A DNA stretch of 64,000 nucleotides from Luteibacter sp. UNC138MFCol5.1 (lineage in GTDB: Bacteria > Pseudomonadota > Gammaproteobacteria > Xanthomonadales > Rhodanobacteraceae): NCBI RefSeq assembly GCF_900110505.1, contig NZ_FODZ01000001.1:646740-710739 (forward strand), given 5' to 3'. Numbering within the stretch: the first letter of the stretch is position 1; the number at the start of each line of letters is the position of its first letter. The translations under genes and the position numbers were made by a program. Of this stretch, positions 7,987 through 17,361 are shown piece by piece. A model generated the notes under the pieces. It was given only the letters and a program-made list of their open reading frames with translations. It did no database searches and was not told the origin of the DNA.

Positions 7987-9446
7987 GCGCGCGCGTGCTG
8001 ATGGTGCAGGGCTGTACGTCCGACGCGGGCAAGAGCACGGTGGTCGCCGCGCTCTGTCGCTGGCTGAGACGACGCGGCGTGGCGGTCGCGCCGTTCAAGC
8101 CGCAGAACATGGCGCTCAACTCGGCGGTCACCATCGACGGCGGCGAGATCGGCCGCGCGCAGGCCGTGCAGGCGCAAGCGGCCGGCGTCGCGCCGCATAC
8201 CGATTTCAATCCCGTGCTGCTCAAGCCCAACAGCGACACCGGGGCCCAGGTCATCGTCCATGGCCACCCGGTCGGCAACATGGACGCCGTCGGCTACCAC
8301 GCGTACAAGCGCGTGGCGATGGAGGCGGTGCTCGCCTCGCACGCGCGGCTGGTGGCGGCGTATGACGCCGTGGTGGTCGAGGGGGCGGGAAGTCCCGCGG
8401 AGATCAACCTGCGCGAGCGCGATATCGCGAACATGGGTTACGCCGAGGCGGTCGATTGCCCGGTGATCCTCGTCGCGGACATCGACCGGGGCGGCGTCTT
8501 CGCGCACCTCGTCGGCACGCTCGCGCTGCTGAGTCCGGGCGAGCGCGCGCGTGTCGAGGGGTTCGTGATCAACCGGTTCCGCGGCGACATGGCGCTGCTG
8601 AAACCGGGACTGGACTGGCTCGAGCGCGAGACCGGCAAGCCCGTCCTCGGCGTGCTGCCCTACCTGCATGGACTCGTGCTGGAGGCCGAGGACGCGCTGC
8701 CGCGGGAGCGCGTATCGCGATCCGCCGCACGCCTCCGCGTCGCCGTGCCCGCGCTGCCACGCATCAGCAACCACACCGACCTCGATGCGCTGCGCCTTCA
8801 TCCCGATGTCGACTGCGTGTTCGTCGGGCCGGGGGAGACGTTCCCCGCGTGCGATCTCGTCGTGCTGCCGGGCTCGAAGTCGACGCGCGCCGATCTCGCA
8901 TGGCTGCGCGCGCAGGGCTGGGACACGGCCATCCTGCGCCACGTCCGTTATGGCGGCCGCGTGATCGGGATCTGCGGCGGCCTGCAGATGCTCGGCCGTG
9001 CGGTCCACGATCCACGCGGCGTCGAAGGACCGCCGGGATCGGCCGACGGCCTCGGCCTGCTCGACCTGGAAACCGTGCTGGCGCCGGAGAAGCAGCTGCG
9101 CAACGTGCGCGGCACGCTGGCCCTCGGTGGTGCCGCGGTGAGCGGCTACGAGATCCATTGCGGCATCAGCGAAGGCCCGGGGATGGCGCGCCATGCCGTC
9201 TCGCTGGACGACGGGCGCAAGGACGGCGCGCGGTCCGACGACGGGCGCGTCATGGGCTCGTACCTGCACGGCCTGTTCGATCATCCCGACGCGCTCGCGT
9301 TCTTGCTCGGCGATAGTGGGACGAGCGCACCCGCGTTCGACATCCGGGCCTTGCGCGAGGCGACGCTCGATCGTCTGGCCGACACCGTCGACGCGCACAT
9401 GGACGTCGCGGCGCTGACTCGACTTCTGGGAGGTGCACCGTGCTGA
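7983..9446 (+). CDS. cobQ: Adenosylcobyric acid synthase (CobQ/CbiP)
   Basis: 487-residue glutamine-dependent amidase for the b, d, e and g side chains of adenosylcobyrinic acid a,c-diamide. The N-terminal ATPase-like domain shows [12 protein letters not shown] (8-19), [11 protein letters not shown] and [21 protein letters not shown]; the C-terminal glutaminase-like domain has [11 protein letters not shown], Cys331 in [10 protein letters not shown] and the late GSYLHGLFD with the catalytic-type His. The length is typical. The ATG overlaps the cobC stop (ATGA), consistent with translational coupling. Confidence 0.96.
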   Translation: MSARVLMVQGCTSDAGKSTVVAALCRWLRRRGVAVAPFKPQNMALNSAVTIDGGEIGRAQAVQAQAAGVAPHTDFNPVLLKPNSDTGAQVIVHGHPVGNMDAVGYHAYKRVAMEAVLASHARLVAAYDAVVVEGAGSPAEINLRERDIANMGYAEAVDCPVILVADIDRGGVFAHLVGTLALLSPGERARVEGFVINRFRGDMALLKPGLDWLERETGKPVLGVLPYLHGLVLEAEDALPRERVSRSAARLRVAVPALPRISNHTDLDALRLHPDVDCVFVGPGETFPACDLVVLPGSKSTRADLAWLRAQGWDTAILRHVRYGGRVIGICGGLQMLGRAVHDPRGVEGPPGSADGLGLLDLETVLAPEKQLRNVRGTLALGGAAVSGYEIHCGISEGPGMARHAVSLDDGRKDGARSDDGRVMGSYLHGLFDHPDALAFLLGDSGTSAPAFDIRALREATLDRLADTVDAHMDVAALTRLLGGAPC

Positions 9447-9964
9447 CGCTGATCCTCGGGGGCGCGCGCTCGGGCAAGAGCGCCCTGGCCGAACGCATCG
9501 CATCGAACAGCGCGCAGGAAGTCGTGTACGTCGCGACGGCGCAGGCGTTCGACGAGGAGATGGCCTTGCGCATCGCACACCATCGGGCGCGACGACCGGC
9601 GTCATGGCGATCGGTCGAAGAACCCCTCGCGCTCGCGGCGACCCTGCGCGCGCGTGCCGCGACGGATCGTCTGCTGCTCGTGGACTGCCTCACGCTCTGG
9701 CTCTCCAACCTCCTCGGCGCCGACGATACCGGCGAGCGCCTCGTCGCGGAGCGCGCCGCGCTGTTCGACGTGCTTCCGGACATACCGGGCGACGTCGTCT
9801 TCGTCAGCAACGAGGTCGGTCTCGGCATCACGCCGCTCGGTGAGCTCACACGGCGCTTCGTCGACGAAGCCGGCCGCCTGCACCAGGCGCTGGCCGCGCG
9901 ATGCGATCGCGTGGTGTTCGTGGCCGCCGGCCTGCCCATGACATTGAAAGGAACACCGCCATGA
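9440..9964 (+). CDS. cobU: Adenosylcobinamide kinase/guanylyltransferase
   Basis: 174-residue bifunctional enzyme that phosphorylates adenosylcobinamide and then transfers GMP to give adenosylcobinamide-GDP. The P-loop GGARSGKS is at residues 7-14, with [21 protein letters not shown] (carrying the His used for the guanylyl intermediate in this family), [14 protein letters not shown] and [10 protein letters not shown] following in the usual order. The start is GTG 9440, overlapping the cobQ end by seven bases with AGGTG just upstream. Confidence 0.96.
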   Translation: MLTLILGGARSGKSALAERIASNSAQEVVYVATAQAFDEEMALRIAHHRARRPASWRSVEEPLALAATLRARAATDRLLLVDCLTLWLSNLLGADDTGERLVAERAALFDVLPDIPGDVVFVSNEVGLGITPLGELTRRFVDEAGRLHQALAARCDRVVFVAAGLPMTLKGTPP

Positions 9965-11004
9965 ACGACTGGCTCGCGACGCCCTGTCGCGTTCCCGACG
10001 ACGACGTCGCCGCCGCCGCGACACGACGCCAGGCGCGGCTGACCAAGCCCGCCGGTTCCCTCGGGCGGATGGAAGACCTCGCCGTCCAGCTGGCCGGCCT
10101 GCAAGGACGCGAACGTCCCACCGCCGGGCGTGTGTGGATCGCCGTCTTCACGGCCGACCACGGTGTCGCCGTCGAGGGCATCTCGGCGTACCCGCAGGCC
10201 GTGACGGGCGAGATGCTGCGCAACTTCGCTAGCGGCGGCGCCGCGATCGCCGTGCTCGCGCGCGAACTCGACGCGACGCTCGACGTGGTGAACCTCGGCA
10301 CGGTGAACGATCCCGGCGACGTGCCCGGCGTGCTCCGCCGGGTGATCGCGCCGTCCACGGCCAACATCGTCACGCACGACGCCATGACCACGGAGCAGCT
10401 CGACGCCGCGCTCGCCGAGGGCGAGGCGAGCGTGCGGCGGTCGCTCGCCGCGGGTACCGACATCTTCATCGGCGGCGACATGGGCATCGGCAACACGACC
10501 TCGGCGAGCGCGCTGGCATGCGCGCTGCTGGGCGCCGCGCCGGACACGCTGGCGGGCGCCGGCACCGGACTCGACGCCGTCGGCATCGCGCGCAAGACCG
10601 ACGTGATCGCTCGCGCGCTGCATCGCCATTCCGACGCCGACACGCCCCTCGAATGGCTGCGCCGCCTCGGCGGTTTCGAGATCGCGGCGCTGACCGGCGC
10701 CTTCGTCGCCGCCGCGCAGCACGGCGTGCCGGTGCTCGTGGATGGTCATATCGCGAGCGTGGCGGCACTCGCGGCCGTCGCATTGCGTCCCGACGCGCGG
10801 CCGTGGCTCCTCTTCGCGCACCGGTCGCACGAGCGTGGTCACGCGCGCGTGCTCGCGGCGCTGGATGCCGAGCCGCTGCTCGACCTGAGCCTGCGCCTCG
10901 GCGAGGCGAGCGGCGCGGCGATCGCGGTACCGCTGCTCCGCCTCGCCTGCGCGCTGCACGGCTCGATGGCAACCTTCGCCGAAGCCGGGGTGTCGGAAGC
11001 ATGA
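9961..11004 (+). CDS. cobT: Nicotinate-nucleotide--dimethylbenzimidazole phosphoribosyltransferase
   Basis: 347-residue CobT, which makes alpha-ribazole phosphate from nicotinate mononucleotide and a lower-ligand base. Family segments include [56 protein letters not shown] and a C-terminus [12 protein letters not shown] that carries the catalytic Glu region. No bluB-type gene for dimethylbenzimidazole synthesis is in the window, so the base may be made elsewhere or imported. The ATG overlaps the cobU stop by four bases. Confidence 0.96.
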   Translation: MNDWLATPCRVPDDDVAAAATRRQARLTKPAGSLGRMEDLAVQLAGLQGRERPTAGRVWIAVFTADHGVAVEGISAYPQAVTGEMLRNFASGGAAIAVLARELDATLDVVNLGTVNDPGDVPGVLRRVIAPSTANIVTHDAMTTEQLDAALAEGEASVRRSLAAGTDIFIGGDMGIGNTTSASALACALLGAAPDTLAGAGTGLDAVGIARKTDVIARALHRHSDADTPLEWLRRLGGFEIAALTGAFVAAAQHGVPVLVDGHIASVAALAAVALRPDARPWLLFAHRSHERGHARVLAALDAEPLLDLSLRLGEASGAAIAVPLLRLACALHGSMATFAEAGVSEA

Positions 11005-11540
11005 GCATCGATCTTCTCCGCCACGGCGACACCGCTCAGCGCAGCTACCGCGGCCAGCTCGACGATCCGCTTTCGGCCCTGGGCTGGACGCAGCTGCGCG
11101 ACGCGGTACGCGGCCGGCGATGGAACCGGATCGTATCGTCCTCACTGGCGCGCTGTGCGCGCTTCGCGGAGGAACTCGCCGCGGCCACGGACACGCCGCT
11201 GCGCATCGATCCGCGCCTCATGGAATACCACTTCGGCGAGTGGCAGGGCGTGCCCGTCGAAACGCTCGCGGAACGCGACGCCGACGCGCTCGGCCGCTTC
11301 TGGGCCGATCCCGTGGCGCATCCGCCGCCCGGCGCCGAGACGTTCGAGGCCTTTCGCGAGCGGCTCTCGCTCGCGCTGGACGACGTCGCCGTCGAGGCGG
11401 CGACGTCGAACGTGCTCGTCGTGACGCATGGCGGGGCGATCCGGCTCCTGCGTTGCGTCGCCGAGGCGCGGCCCTTCGGCGACATGGCCGGCATCGATGT
11501 CCCTCACGCGTCGCTGCATCCGCTGGCGTGGTCGCGTTGA
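11001..11540 (+). CDS. Histidine phosphatase, probable alpha-ribazole phosphatase
   Basis: 179-residue histidine phosphatase with the catalytic motif LLRHGDT at residues 5-11 and the second histidine in [13 protein letters not shown]. In this operon position it most likely removes the 5' phosphate from alpha-ribazole phosphate or adenosylcobalamin phosphate (the CobC function of enteric bacteria; the symbol is left blank here because the upstream PLP gene bears the same name in the aerobic nomenclature). It overlaps cobT by four bases and cobS by one. Confidence 0.88.
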   Translation: MSIDLLRHGDTAQRSYRGQLDDPLSALGWTQLRDAVRGRRWNRIVSSSLARCARFAEELAAATDTPLRIDPRLMEYHFGEWQGVPVETLAERDADALGRFWADPVAHPPPGAETFEAFRERLSLALDDVAVEAATSNVLVVTHGGAIRLLRCVAEARPFGDMAGIDVPHASLHPLAWSR

Positions 11541-12256
11541 TGCGCGGTCTCGCGCTCGCGTTCGGATTCCTCACGCGCTTGCCCGTGCGCGTCGCGCATG
11601 TCGACCGCTCCGCGCAGGCCGCGTCCCTGAAATGGTATCCACTCGTGGGCGCCGTGCTCGGCGTCCTCCTCGTCGGCGCGGCGGCGTTGCTGCATGGCAT
11701 GCCCGCGTTGCCCGCCGCCGCGCTGCTCCTCGTCGCGTGGGTCGCGCTGACCGGCGCGTTGCACCTCGACGGCCTCGCCGACAGTGCCGACGCATGGATC
11801 GGCGGCATGGGCGACCGCGAGCGCACGTTGTCGATCATGAAGGACCCACGCAGCGGACCCGCGGGTGTCGTCGCGCTCGTACTCGTGCTGCTGCTGAAGT
11901 TCGCGGCGCTCGCGACGCTATCGAACGTCTGGTGGCTCATGCTGCCACCCCTGCTGGGCCGCGCCGCCATCGTCGCATGGTTCCTCACCACGCCCTACGT
12001 GCGCGCGGCGGGCCTCGGCGATCCACTGCGGGGCGCGCCGGTGAAAGGCTGCCACATCGGGCTCGGCATCGCCGTGGCGGCCTGCATCGCGTTCGGCCAC
12101 GCAGGCGTCGTCGCGCTGACCACCGCCGCGGCCGTGGCGTGGCTATGGCGTCGCGCCGTGGTGCGGAGGCTGGACGGTTTCACCGGTGACACGGCGGGCG
12201 CGCTTGTCGAACTGGTCGAGGCTGCGACGTCGATCGCACTGGTCGCCATGGCCTGA
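11540..12256 (+). CDS. cobS: Adenosylcobinamide-GDP ribazoletransferase (cobalamin synthase)
   Basis: 238-residue polytopic membrane enzyme joining adenosylcobinamide-GDP to alpha-ribazole (phosphate). The N-terminus FGFLTRLPV, the acidic signature LTGALHLDGLADSADAWIGG and DRERTLSIMKDPRSGPAGV are the family's catalytic region, followed by five or so hydrophobic segments and RRLDGFTGDTAGALVE. It is the last gene of the operon, starting on the A of the previous TGA (TGATG), and is followed by a hairpin. Confidence 0.96.
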   Translation: MRGLALAFGFLTRLPVRVAHVDRSAQAASLKWYPLVGAVLGVLLVGAAALLHGMPALPAAALLLVAWVALTGALHLDGLADSADAWIGGMGDRERTLSIMKDPRSGPAGVVALVLVLLLKFAALATLSNVWWLMLPPLLGRAAIVAWFLTTPYVRAAGLGDPLRGAPVKGCHIGLGIAVAACIAFGHAGVVALTTAAAVAWLWRRAVVRRLDGFTGDTAGALVELVEAATSIALVAMA

Positions 12257-12262
12257 AACGAA

Positions 12263-12286
12263 GAACGGCGCCCGAAGGCGCCGTTC
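12263..12286. terminator. Bidirectional terminator between cobS and the glutaredoxin fusion gene
   Basis: A perfect ten-base stem GAACGGCGCC/GGCGCCGTTC closes a CGAA tetraloop between two convergent genes. On the plus strand no T-run follows; on the minus strand the flank reads TTCGTTTC. It may act in both directions, more strongly for the minus-strand gene. Confidence 0.7.
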
Positions 12287-12307
12287 GCGTGTCGCCAGGA
12301 GACAGCC

Positions 12308-13216
12308 TTACTCGCCGATCTCGCGGATCCAGGCCTGCATGCCGCCGTCGACGCTGTAGACCTGCGTGAAGCCGTGCGCGGCGAGGCGCTTGGCCGAGTC
12401 GACGCTGGAGACGCCGGAGTTGCAGATGAAGGCGATCGGCGTGTCCTTCGGCAGCTGGGCGAGGGCTTCGTAGCCTTCGTTCTCCAGGATGCGGGCCGAG
12501 GCGATCGGCGCGATCTGCGCACGGTAGACCGCGGGGCGGTTGTCGACGAGGACGATGTCGCCGGCGTCGACGCGCGCCTTCAGTTCCTGCACGGACATCG
12601 AGGCGATCTCGACGGCGCCCGGGAACTTGAGGCTCAGGCCTTCGCCCTGCACGGTCGACACCCAGTCGATTACGATGCCCTTCGCGCGCGCGGCGCTGCC
12701 CGGATCGAAGTGCACCTCGATGCCGTTCGCGACGACGACGATGTCATGGTCGCCGGCGGGAGCGAGCTGGAAGCCGGCGCTGTGGTCGGGACCGATTTCC
12801 AGGTGCAGCGCCTGGCCCTGCGCGTTGGCCATGCCGCCGCGGATGGCCTCGGCGGCCTTGTCGGTGATGGTGATTTCCGGCGGCGTGCGATCCGGCGGGG
12901 TGGCACCGAACAGCGTGTGCAGCTCACCGCTGGTGTACAGCTGGCGGATGATGTCCGAGCCGCCGACGAGCTCGCCCTTCACGTAGAGCTGCGGAATCGT
13001 GGGCCACTGGCCGAATTCCTTGATGCCCTCGCGGATCTCCGGATCTTCCAGCACGTTGACCGTGTGGTAGGCCGGGATCACGTCGTTGAGGGTGTTGATC
13101 GCCGCGGCGGAGAATCCGCACATCGGCTGCTGGCGCGTCCCCTTCATGAACAGCACGACGTCGTGCTGGCCGAGCAGGGATTCGATGCGCTCGCGCGTGG
13201 GTGTATCGAGGGCCAT
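12308..13216 (-). CDS. Monothiol glutaredoxin / A-type carrier-like / rhodanese fusion
   Basis: 302 residues in three domains. Residues 1-105 are a Grx4-type monothiol glutaredoxin with the CGFS motif at Cys33-Ser36 and WPTIPQLYVKGELVGGSDI, the family that binds a [2Fe-2S] cluster with glutathione. Residues 113-200 resemble an IscA/HesB A-type fold (EITITDKAAEAIRG to GIEVHFDPGSAARAKGIVIDWV) but lack all three cluster-binding cysteines. Residues 205-302 are a rhodanese domain with Cys265 in FICNSGVSS. The order suggests a role in iron-sulfur cluster or sulfur trafficking; that is inference. Single gene, convergent with cobS. Confidence 0.88.
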   Translation of the reverse strand: MALDTPTRERIESLLGQHDVVLFMKGTRQQPMCGFSAAAINTLNDVIPAYHTVNVLEDPEIREGIKEFGQWPTIPQLYVKGELVGGSDIIRQLYTSGELHTLFGATPPDRTPPEITITDKAAEAIRGGMANAQGQALHLEIGPDHSAGFQLAPAGDHDIVVVANGIEVHFDPGSAARAKGIVIDWVSTVQGEGLSLKFPGAVEIASMSVQELKARVDAGDIVLVDNRPAVYRAQIAPIASARILENEGYEALAQLPKDTPIAFICNSGVSSVDSAKRLAAHGFTQVYSVDGGMQAWIREIGE

Positions 13217-13286
13217 GGGGTCACCGCGGGAAGGAAAGGGGCCATTTTACCGGCATCCATCGCACATGGGCCCGATCCGGTCCGTT

Positions 13287-14153
13287 TCAACCCGCTATCG
13301 ACACCCCACGGAGGGCGGAAAGGTCCGCCCGGCAGTCCGCCAGGGGCGCGAATCCGCGCACCGCCTCGGGCGAGGGGAGCACCGTCTCACGACTGGCGCG
13401 ACCCAGGGGCGTCACCCGCTCGGTCCAGTGGATCAGTTCCATCGCGCCTGTGAAATCCTCGATCAGGGCGGTGCAGTGCTCCACCCAGTCGCCGTCGTTC
13501 AGGTAGAGCACGCCGTCCATGGGGCGTACGTGGCCGAAGTGGATGTGACCGCAGATGTGGCCGTCGAGGCCGCGCTCGCGGGCGTCGTCCGCGACGCGCT
13601 TTTCGTAGCCGCGGATGTACTCGAGCGCCGCGCCCACGTGCGACTTCAGAATGATCGAAAGCGGCAGGTAGGGCAGCTCGAGGCGCAGGCGCACGGCATG
13701 CACGCGCCGGTTCGCCCAGCAGATGAAGCGGTGCAGGGTGTCGCCGAGCGCGTTGATCCAGCGGCGCCCCACGTGTTCCGGGTCGAACTCGTCGCCGTGG
13801 CTGACGCGGTAGCGGCGACCGTCGGCACCTTCGTGGATGGCGTCGAGCTCCACCCGGATGCCCGCGAGGGTGCTGCCGGCGAGCCCGCGCATCTGGAAGT
13901 CGTGGTTGCCCGGTATGTAGATCACCTCGACCCCGCGCGCGGCGAGCGCGACGAGTTCGGCGATCACGGCCGTGTGGTCGGAATGCCACCAGTGGCGCTT
14001 GCCGAGCGCCTCCAGGTCGACGATGTCGCCGACGAGGTAGAGCCGCTCGCAATCGACCTGGCGGAGGAAATCGAGGAGGTACGCCGCCTTGCAGTCGGGC
14101 GTGCCGAGGTGCACGTCGGAGATGAAGGCGCTGCGGCAGGTGAGCTTCGCCAT
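13287..14153 (-). CDS. Calcineurin-like metallophosphatase (LpxH-related)
   Basis: 288-residue metallophosphoesterase. Metal-binding motifs appear in order: SDVHLGTPD (12-20), LVGDIVDLE, PGNHDFQM, SHGDEFDP and CGHIHFGH. This order is that of the UDP-2,3-diacylglucosamine pyrophosphatase-like (COG2908) group, but the protein is longer than enteric LpxH and may have another phosphate substrate. The start at 14153 is set by the family N-terminus; upstream residues in the same frame look like random arginine-rich translation. It lies just downstream of the SGNH hydrolase gene on the same strand. Confidence 0.8.
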   Translation of the reverse strand: MAKLTCRSAFISDVHLGTPDCKAAYLLDFLRQVDCERLYLVGDIVDLEALGKRHWWHSDHTAVIAELVALAARGVEVIYIPGNHDFQMRGLAGSTLAGIRVELDAIHEGADGRRYRVSHGDEFDPEHVGRRWINALGDTLHRFICWANRRVHAVRLRLELPYLPLSIILKSHVGAALEYIRGYEKRVADDARERGLDGHICGHIHFGHVRPMDGVLYLNDGDWVEHCTALIEDFTGAMELIHWTERVTPLGRASRETVLPSPEAVRGFAPLADCRADLSALRGVSIAG

Positions 14154-14226
14154 GGCATCGGTTCCCGGGGTTGTCCCGGGTGCCCAGTCTCGGGCCGAGA
14201 GGTAACCGCGGCATGGCGGCCGTGTT

Positions 14227-14844
14227 TCAGCGCCGTGGCAGCTCGCGCAGCGCGGCCCTGGCCTCGGGGAGGACCGCGTCCACCCAGAGCGCGTACTGCG
14301 CGGCCGACGGGTGGAGCCCGTCGGCAACCAGCATCCCCGGCGCCGCCCCGGCCTTGCGCGAGGCGGGCGTCACGTCCACCCAGCGCGCGTGCAGGCGCAG
14401 CGTTTCGTCGCGGGCGATGGCGTTGAAGGTGTCGATGTCGCGCGCGATCGCCGCGCGGTCGCGCCCTTCCGCGAAGGCCGTCACGCCCCAATCGGGAATC
14501 GACACCACGACGACGCGGCGCGCGTCGCCGGCGAACGTCGCCGCGCGCTCCAGCAGCAGGCGGAACTGCTCGCGGTATTCGCTCGCGGCACGGCCGCGGT
14601 ACTGGTTGTTCACGCCGATCAGCAGCGTCACGAGGCCCCAGCGCCCCTGCGGCGCGGCGGCATCGATCGCCGCGGACAGTTCGTCCGTGGTCCAACCGGT
14701 CGTGGCGATGATGCGCGGCGGGTCGACGTCGATCCCGTCCGCGCGCAGCCGGACGGCGAGCTGCTCCGGCCAGCGTCCAGCCTCAGGCACGCCCTCGCCG
14801 ATGGTGTACGAGTCGCCGAGGGCGAGGAACGTCGGCCGCGCCAT
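14227..14844 (-). CDS. SGNH/GDSL-family hydrolase
   Basis: 205-residue hydrolase with the block I motif LGDSYTIGEG around Ser12, block III IGVNNQYRG and the C-terminal DGLHPS containing the catalytic Asp and His. Members are esterases, lipases or acyl-chain hydrolases; the substrate here is unknown. No signal peptide is visible, so it is probably cytoplasmic. Its ATG overlaps the stop of the aminotransferase gene by one base, so the two are likely co-translated. Confidence 0.85.
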   Translation of the reverse strand: MARPTFLALGDSYTIGEGVPEAGRWPEQLAVRLRADGIDVDPPRIIATTGWTTDELSAAIDAAAPQGRWGLVTLLIGVNNQYRGRAASEYREQFRLLLERAATFAGDARRVVVVSIPDWGVTAFAEGRDRAAIARDIDTFNAIARDETLRLHARWVDVTPASRKAGAAPGMLVADGLHPSAAQYALWVDAVLPEARAALRELPRR

Positions 14845-16088
14845 CAGGCGACGGCGCTCGCCGAGGGGATCGCTTCGTCGGCCATGCGGGTCAGCACGCG
14901 GTCGACGCGCGTGAACACCTCGGCCAGCTGCGCGGGCTCCGGCAGAAGCGTCAGGCGCAGATGCCGGCTGGCGGAGAGATTGAAGCTGGTGCCCGGCACC
15001 ACGAGCACGCTCTCCTCTTCGAGCAGGCGCAGCGCGAAGGCCGTGTCGTCGAAGTGGGGCATCGCGTCGGCGCGGATCTGCGGGAACGCGTAGATCGCGC
15101 CGCCCGGCGCCACGACGTCGAGGAACGGGCTGGCGGCCACGTGCTCCAGAACGACGCGGCGCGCCTCGTGCAGGCGTCCGCCGGCGGCGGTGAGCGCGCC
15201 GATGGTCGGCTTGTCGAGCAGCGCGGGACGCACCGCCCACTGCGCGGTGACGTTCGCGCAAAGACGCAGCGCGGCGAGCAGCTGCAACGCGTCGCGGTAC
15301 TCGGCGGTTCGCGCCGGTGCGCCGGAAAGACTCATCCAGCCCACGCGATAGCCGCAGGCCCGGTGCACCTTAGACAGGCCGCCGAAGCTCACGCAGGGAT
15401 GGTCCCCGGCGACGGCCGCGAGCGGCTGGAAAGGCGTGCCGTCGTAGAGGATCTCGTCGTAGATCTCGTCGCAGAGCAGCAGCAGGCCGTGCCGGCGGGC
15501 CACCTCGACGATGCGCTCGAGCAGCGCCTTCGGGTAGACCGCGCCCGTGGGGTTGTTCGGGTTGATCAGCACGAGCGCGCGCGTGCGCGGTCCGACCAGC
15601 GCGTCGATTTCGTCGGGGTCGGGCAGGTGGCCGTTCTCGGCGAGGCAGCGGTAATACCGCGGGCTGCCGTCGTTGAGGATCGTCGCGGCGCTCCACAGCG
15701 GGTAGTCGGGACTCGGCAGCAGCACCTCGTCGCCGGGCTGGAGCAGCGCGCGCAGCGAGATGTCGATGAGTTCGCTCACGCCGTTGCCGATGAACACGCG
15801 CTCGATGTCGACACCCGTGGCGCCACGGGCGCGCTGCTGGCCGACGATGGCTTCGCGGGCCTCTTCCAGGCCCTGCTCATGGCCGTAGGCTTCGCTGTCG
15901 ACGAGGTGGGCGCCGATGGCTTCGCGCAGGTGAGGCGGGGTGGTGAACCCATAGCGGCCGGGGTTGCCGATGTTCAGCTTGATGATCGGCTGGCCGGCCG
16001 CTTCCATGTCGCGGGCGCGCCGGGTGAGGGCGCCGCGGATTTCGTAGCGCACTTCCGCCAGGTGCGCGCTGGGCTTGATCGAGGACAC
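14844..16088 (-). CDS. alaA: Alanine transaminase, AlaA-like aminotransferase
   Basis: 414-residue fold-type I PLP aminotransferase closely resembling enteric AlaA (glutamate-pyruvate aminotransferase): an N-terminus in which YEIRGALTRRARDMEAAG precedes IIKLNIGNPGRYGF, then INPNNPTGAVYP (175-186), CDEIYDEILYDG and the Schiff-base lysine K240 in GGLSKVHRACGYRVGWM. It makes alanine from pyruvate with glutamate as amino donor. It is divergent from rsgA and leads a two- or three-gene minus-strand unit. Confidence 0.85.
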   Translation of the reverse strand: MSSIKPSAHLAEVRYEIRGALTRRARDMEAAGQPIIKLNIGNPGRYGFTTPPHLREAIGAHLVDSEAYGHEQGLEEAREAIVGQQRARGATGVDIERVFIGNGVSELIDISLRALLQPGDEVLLPSPDYPLWSAATILNDGSPRYYRCLAENGHLPDPDEIDALVGPRTRALVLINPNNPTGAVYPKALLERIVEVARRHGLLLLCDEIYDEILYDGTPFQPLAAVAGDHPCVSFGGLSKVHRACGYRVGWMSLSGAPARTAEYRDALQLLAALRLCANVTAQWAVRPALLDKPTIGALTAAGGRLHEARRVVLEHVAASPFLDVVAPGGAIYAFPQIRADAMPHFDDTAFALRLLEEESVLVVPGTSFNLSASRHLRLTLLPEPAQLAEVFTRVDRVLTRMADEAIPSASAVA

Positions 16089-16193
16089 GTCGGGCCTTCC
16101 ATAACTCGCCGCCGGGCCCTTTCCCGGCGGTCGTCATCCGATCGTAACAGCGTCCCGATGGGCCCGCGAGGCGGAAAACGGCCGCGGAGCGGG

Positions 16194-16207
16194 CATAATC
16201 GCGCCCA
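16194..16207 (+). promoter_or_regulatory. Candidate -10 box of a leaderless rsgA transcript
   Basis: CATAAT at 16194-16199 lies only seven bases before the rsgA ATG, so a start 7-8 bases downstream would fall at the start codon. No purine-rich ribosome binding site precedes the ATG, which fits a leaderless message. No clear -35 box was seen. Confidence 0.35.
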
Positions 16208-17262
16208 TGACCGACACCCCGGACCTGGCGCGCCTGCGCCGTATCGGCTGGCGCGACCCCGCGCTGCCGGACGATCCACGCCGCCTCGCGCGCGTGGTGG
16301 CGCAGCATCGTGCCGGTTACGAGGTGCACGACGGCTCGGTCGCGTTCAACGCGCAGCCCGCCGGCGTCTTCCTCAAGCGCGGCCTCGATCCTTCGCTACG
16401 GCCGGCCGTCGGCGACTTCGTGCTGCTCGACCACGCGAGCCATCCGGTCATCGAGGCGATCCTGCCGCGCCGCTCCGTGCTCACCCGCGCGGCGGCCGGC
16501 GAGCGCTACGAGCGGCAGATCATCGCCACGAACATCGACCATGTACTGGTGCTCACCGGTCTGGACGGCGATTTCAATCCCTCGCGCATCGAGCGCTACC
16601 TCACGCTGGTGGAAGGCTCCGGCGCCCATCCCGTCGTGCTGCTCGGCAAGGCCGATACCGGCGTCGACGTGCAGGCGGCGCTCGACGCGCTGGTGGCGCG
16701 CCTGCCCGCCGACGCCGCGGTGCACGCGATCAACGCGAAGGATTCGTCCACCGTCGCGCTGCTCGCGCCTTACCTCGGCCCGGGCATGAGCGCCGTGCTG
16801 GTGGGCTCGTCCGGCGCGGGCAAGTCCACGCTCACGAACACGCTGCTCGGCGAAGAACGCATGGCGACCGGCGCCGTCCGTTCCCACGACAGCCGGGGCC
16901 GGCACACCACGACGCACCGCGCGCTGCTCAGTCTGCCGACCGGTGGCTGCCTGATCGACACGCCCGGCATGCGCGAGCTGAAGCTCACGGGGGAGGAGAA
17001 CCTCGACCTCTTCGCGGACATCGAAGCGCTCGCCGCGCAATGCCGGTTCGCGGACTGCAGCCACGGCAACGAACCGGGCTGCGCGATCCAGGCCGCGCTC
17101 TCGTCGGGCGAGCTGTCGCCGCAGCGCTGGCGCAATTTCCTGAAGCTGCACGACGAGCGCGAAGAGCAGGCGGCCACGCTCGAAGCGCGGCTCAAGCGCA
17201 AGGCGGGACCGAAGCATGGCGCGAAACCGCGCCGTGGCGATTGGTCGCGCGATCCCGACTGA
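16207..17262 (+). CDS. rsgA: Small ribosomal subunit biogenesis GTPase RsgA
   Basis: 351-residue circularly permuted GTPase acting in late 30S maturation. An N-terminal OB-fold region (PAVGDFVLLD) is followed by the G domain with motifs in permuted order: GKAD-type LLGKAD, then the P-loop GSSGAGKST (200-208), RHTTTHR and DTPGMRE. The C-terminal zinc knuckle reads CRFADCSHGNEPGC. A lysine/arginine-rich tail ends the protein. The ATG lies seven bases after a probable -10 box. Confidence 0.95.
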   Translation: MTDTPDLARLRRIGWRDPALPDDPRRLARVVAQHRAGYEVHDGSVAFNAQPAGVFLKRGLDPSLRPAVGDFVLLDHASHPVIEAILPRRSVLTRAAAGERYERQIIATNIDHVLVLTGLDGDFNPSRIERYLTLVEGSGAHPVVLLGKADTGVDVQAALDALVARLPADAAVHAINAKDSSTVALLAPYLGPGMSAVLVGSSGAGKSTLTNTLLGEERMATGAVRSHDSRGRHTTTHRALLSLPTGGCLIDTPGMRELKLTGEENLDLFADIEALAAQCRFADCSHGNEPGCAIQAALSSGELSPQRWRNFLKLHDEREEQAATLEARLKRKAGPKHGAKPRRGDWSRDPD

Positions 17263-17361
17263 CGCGAGCGCCACCTACGCGCATCGCGCCGGTGGCCGAC
17301 ATACGCCACGAAGTCCCACGACTAACGTGCTCCGCTTCTATCGCGAAGCAGGGAGTCGTTC

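Noticed and set aside
14153-14327. N-terminal extension of the metallophosphatase
   Set aside because: The extra 58 residues are low-complexity arginine/proline and overlap the SGNH gene end; the family N-terminus starts at 14153.
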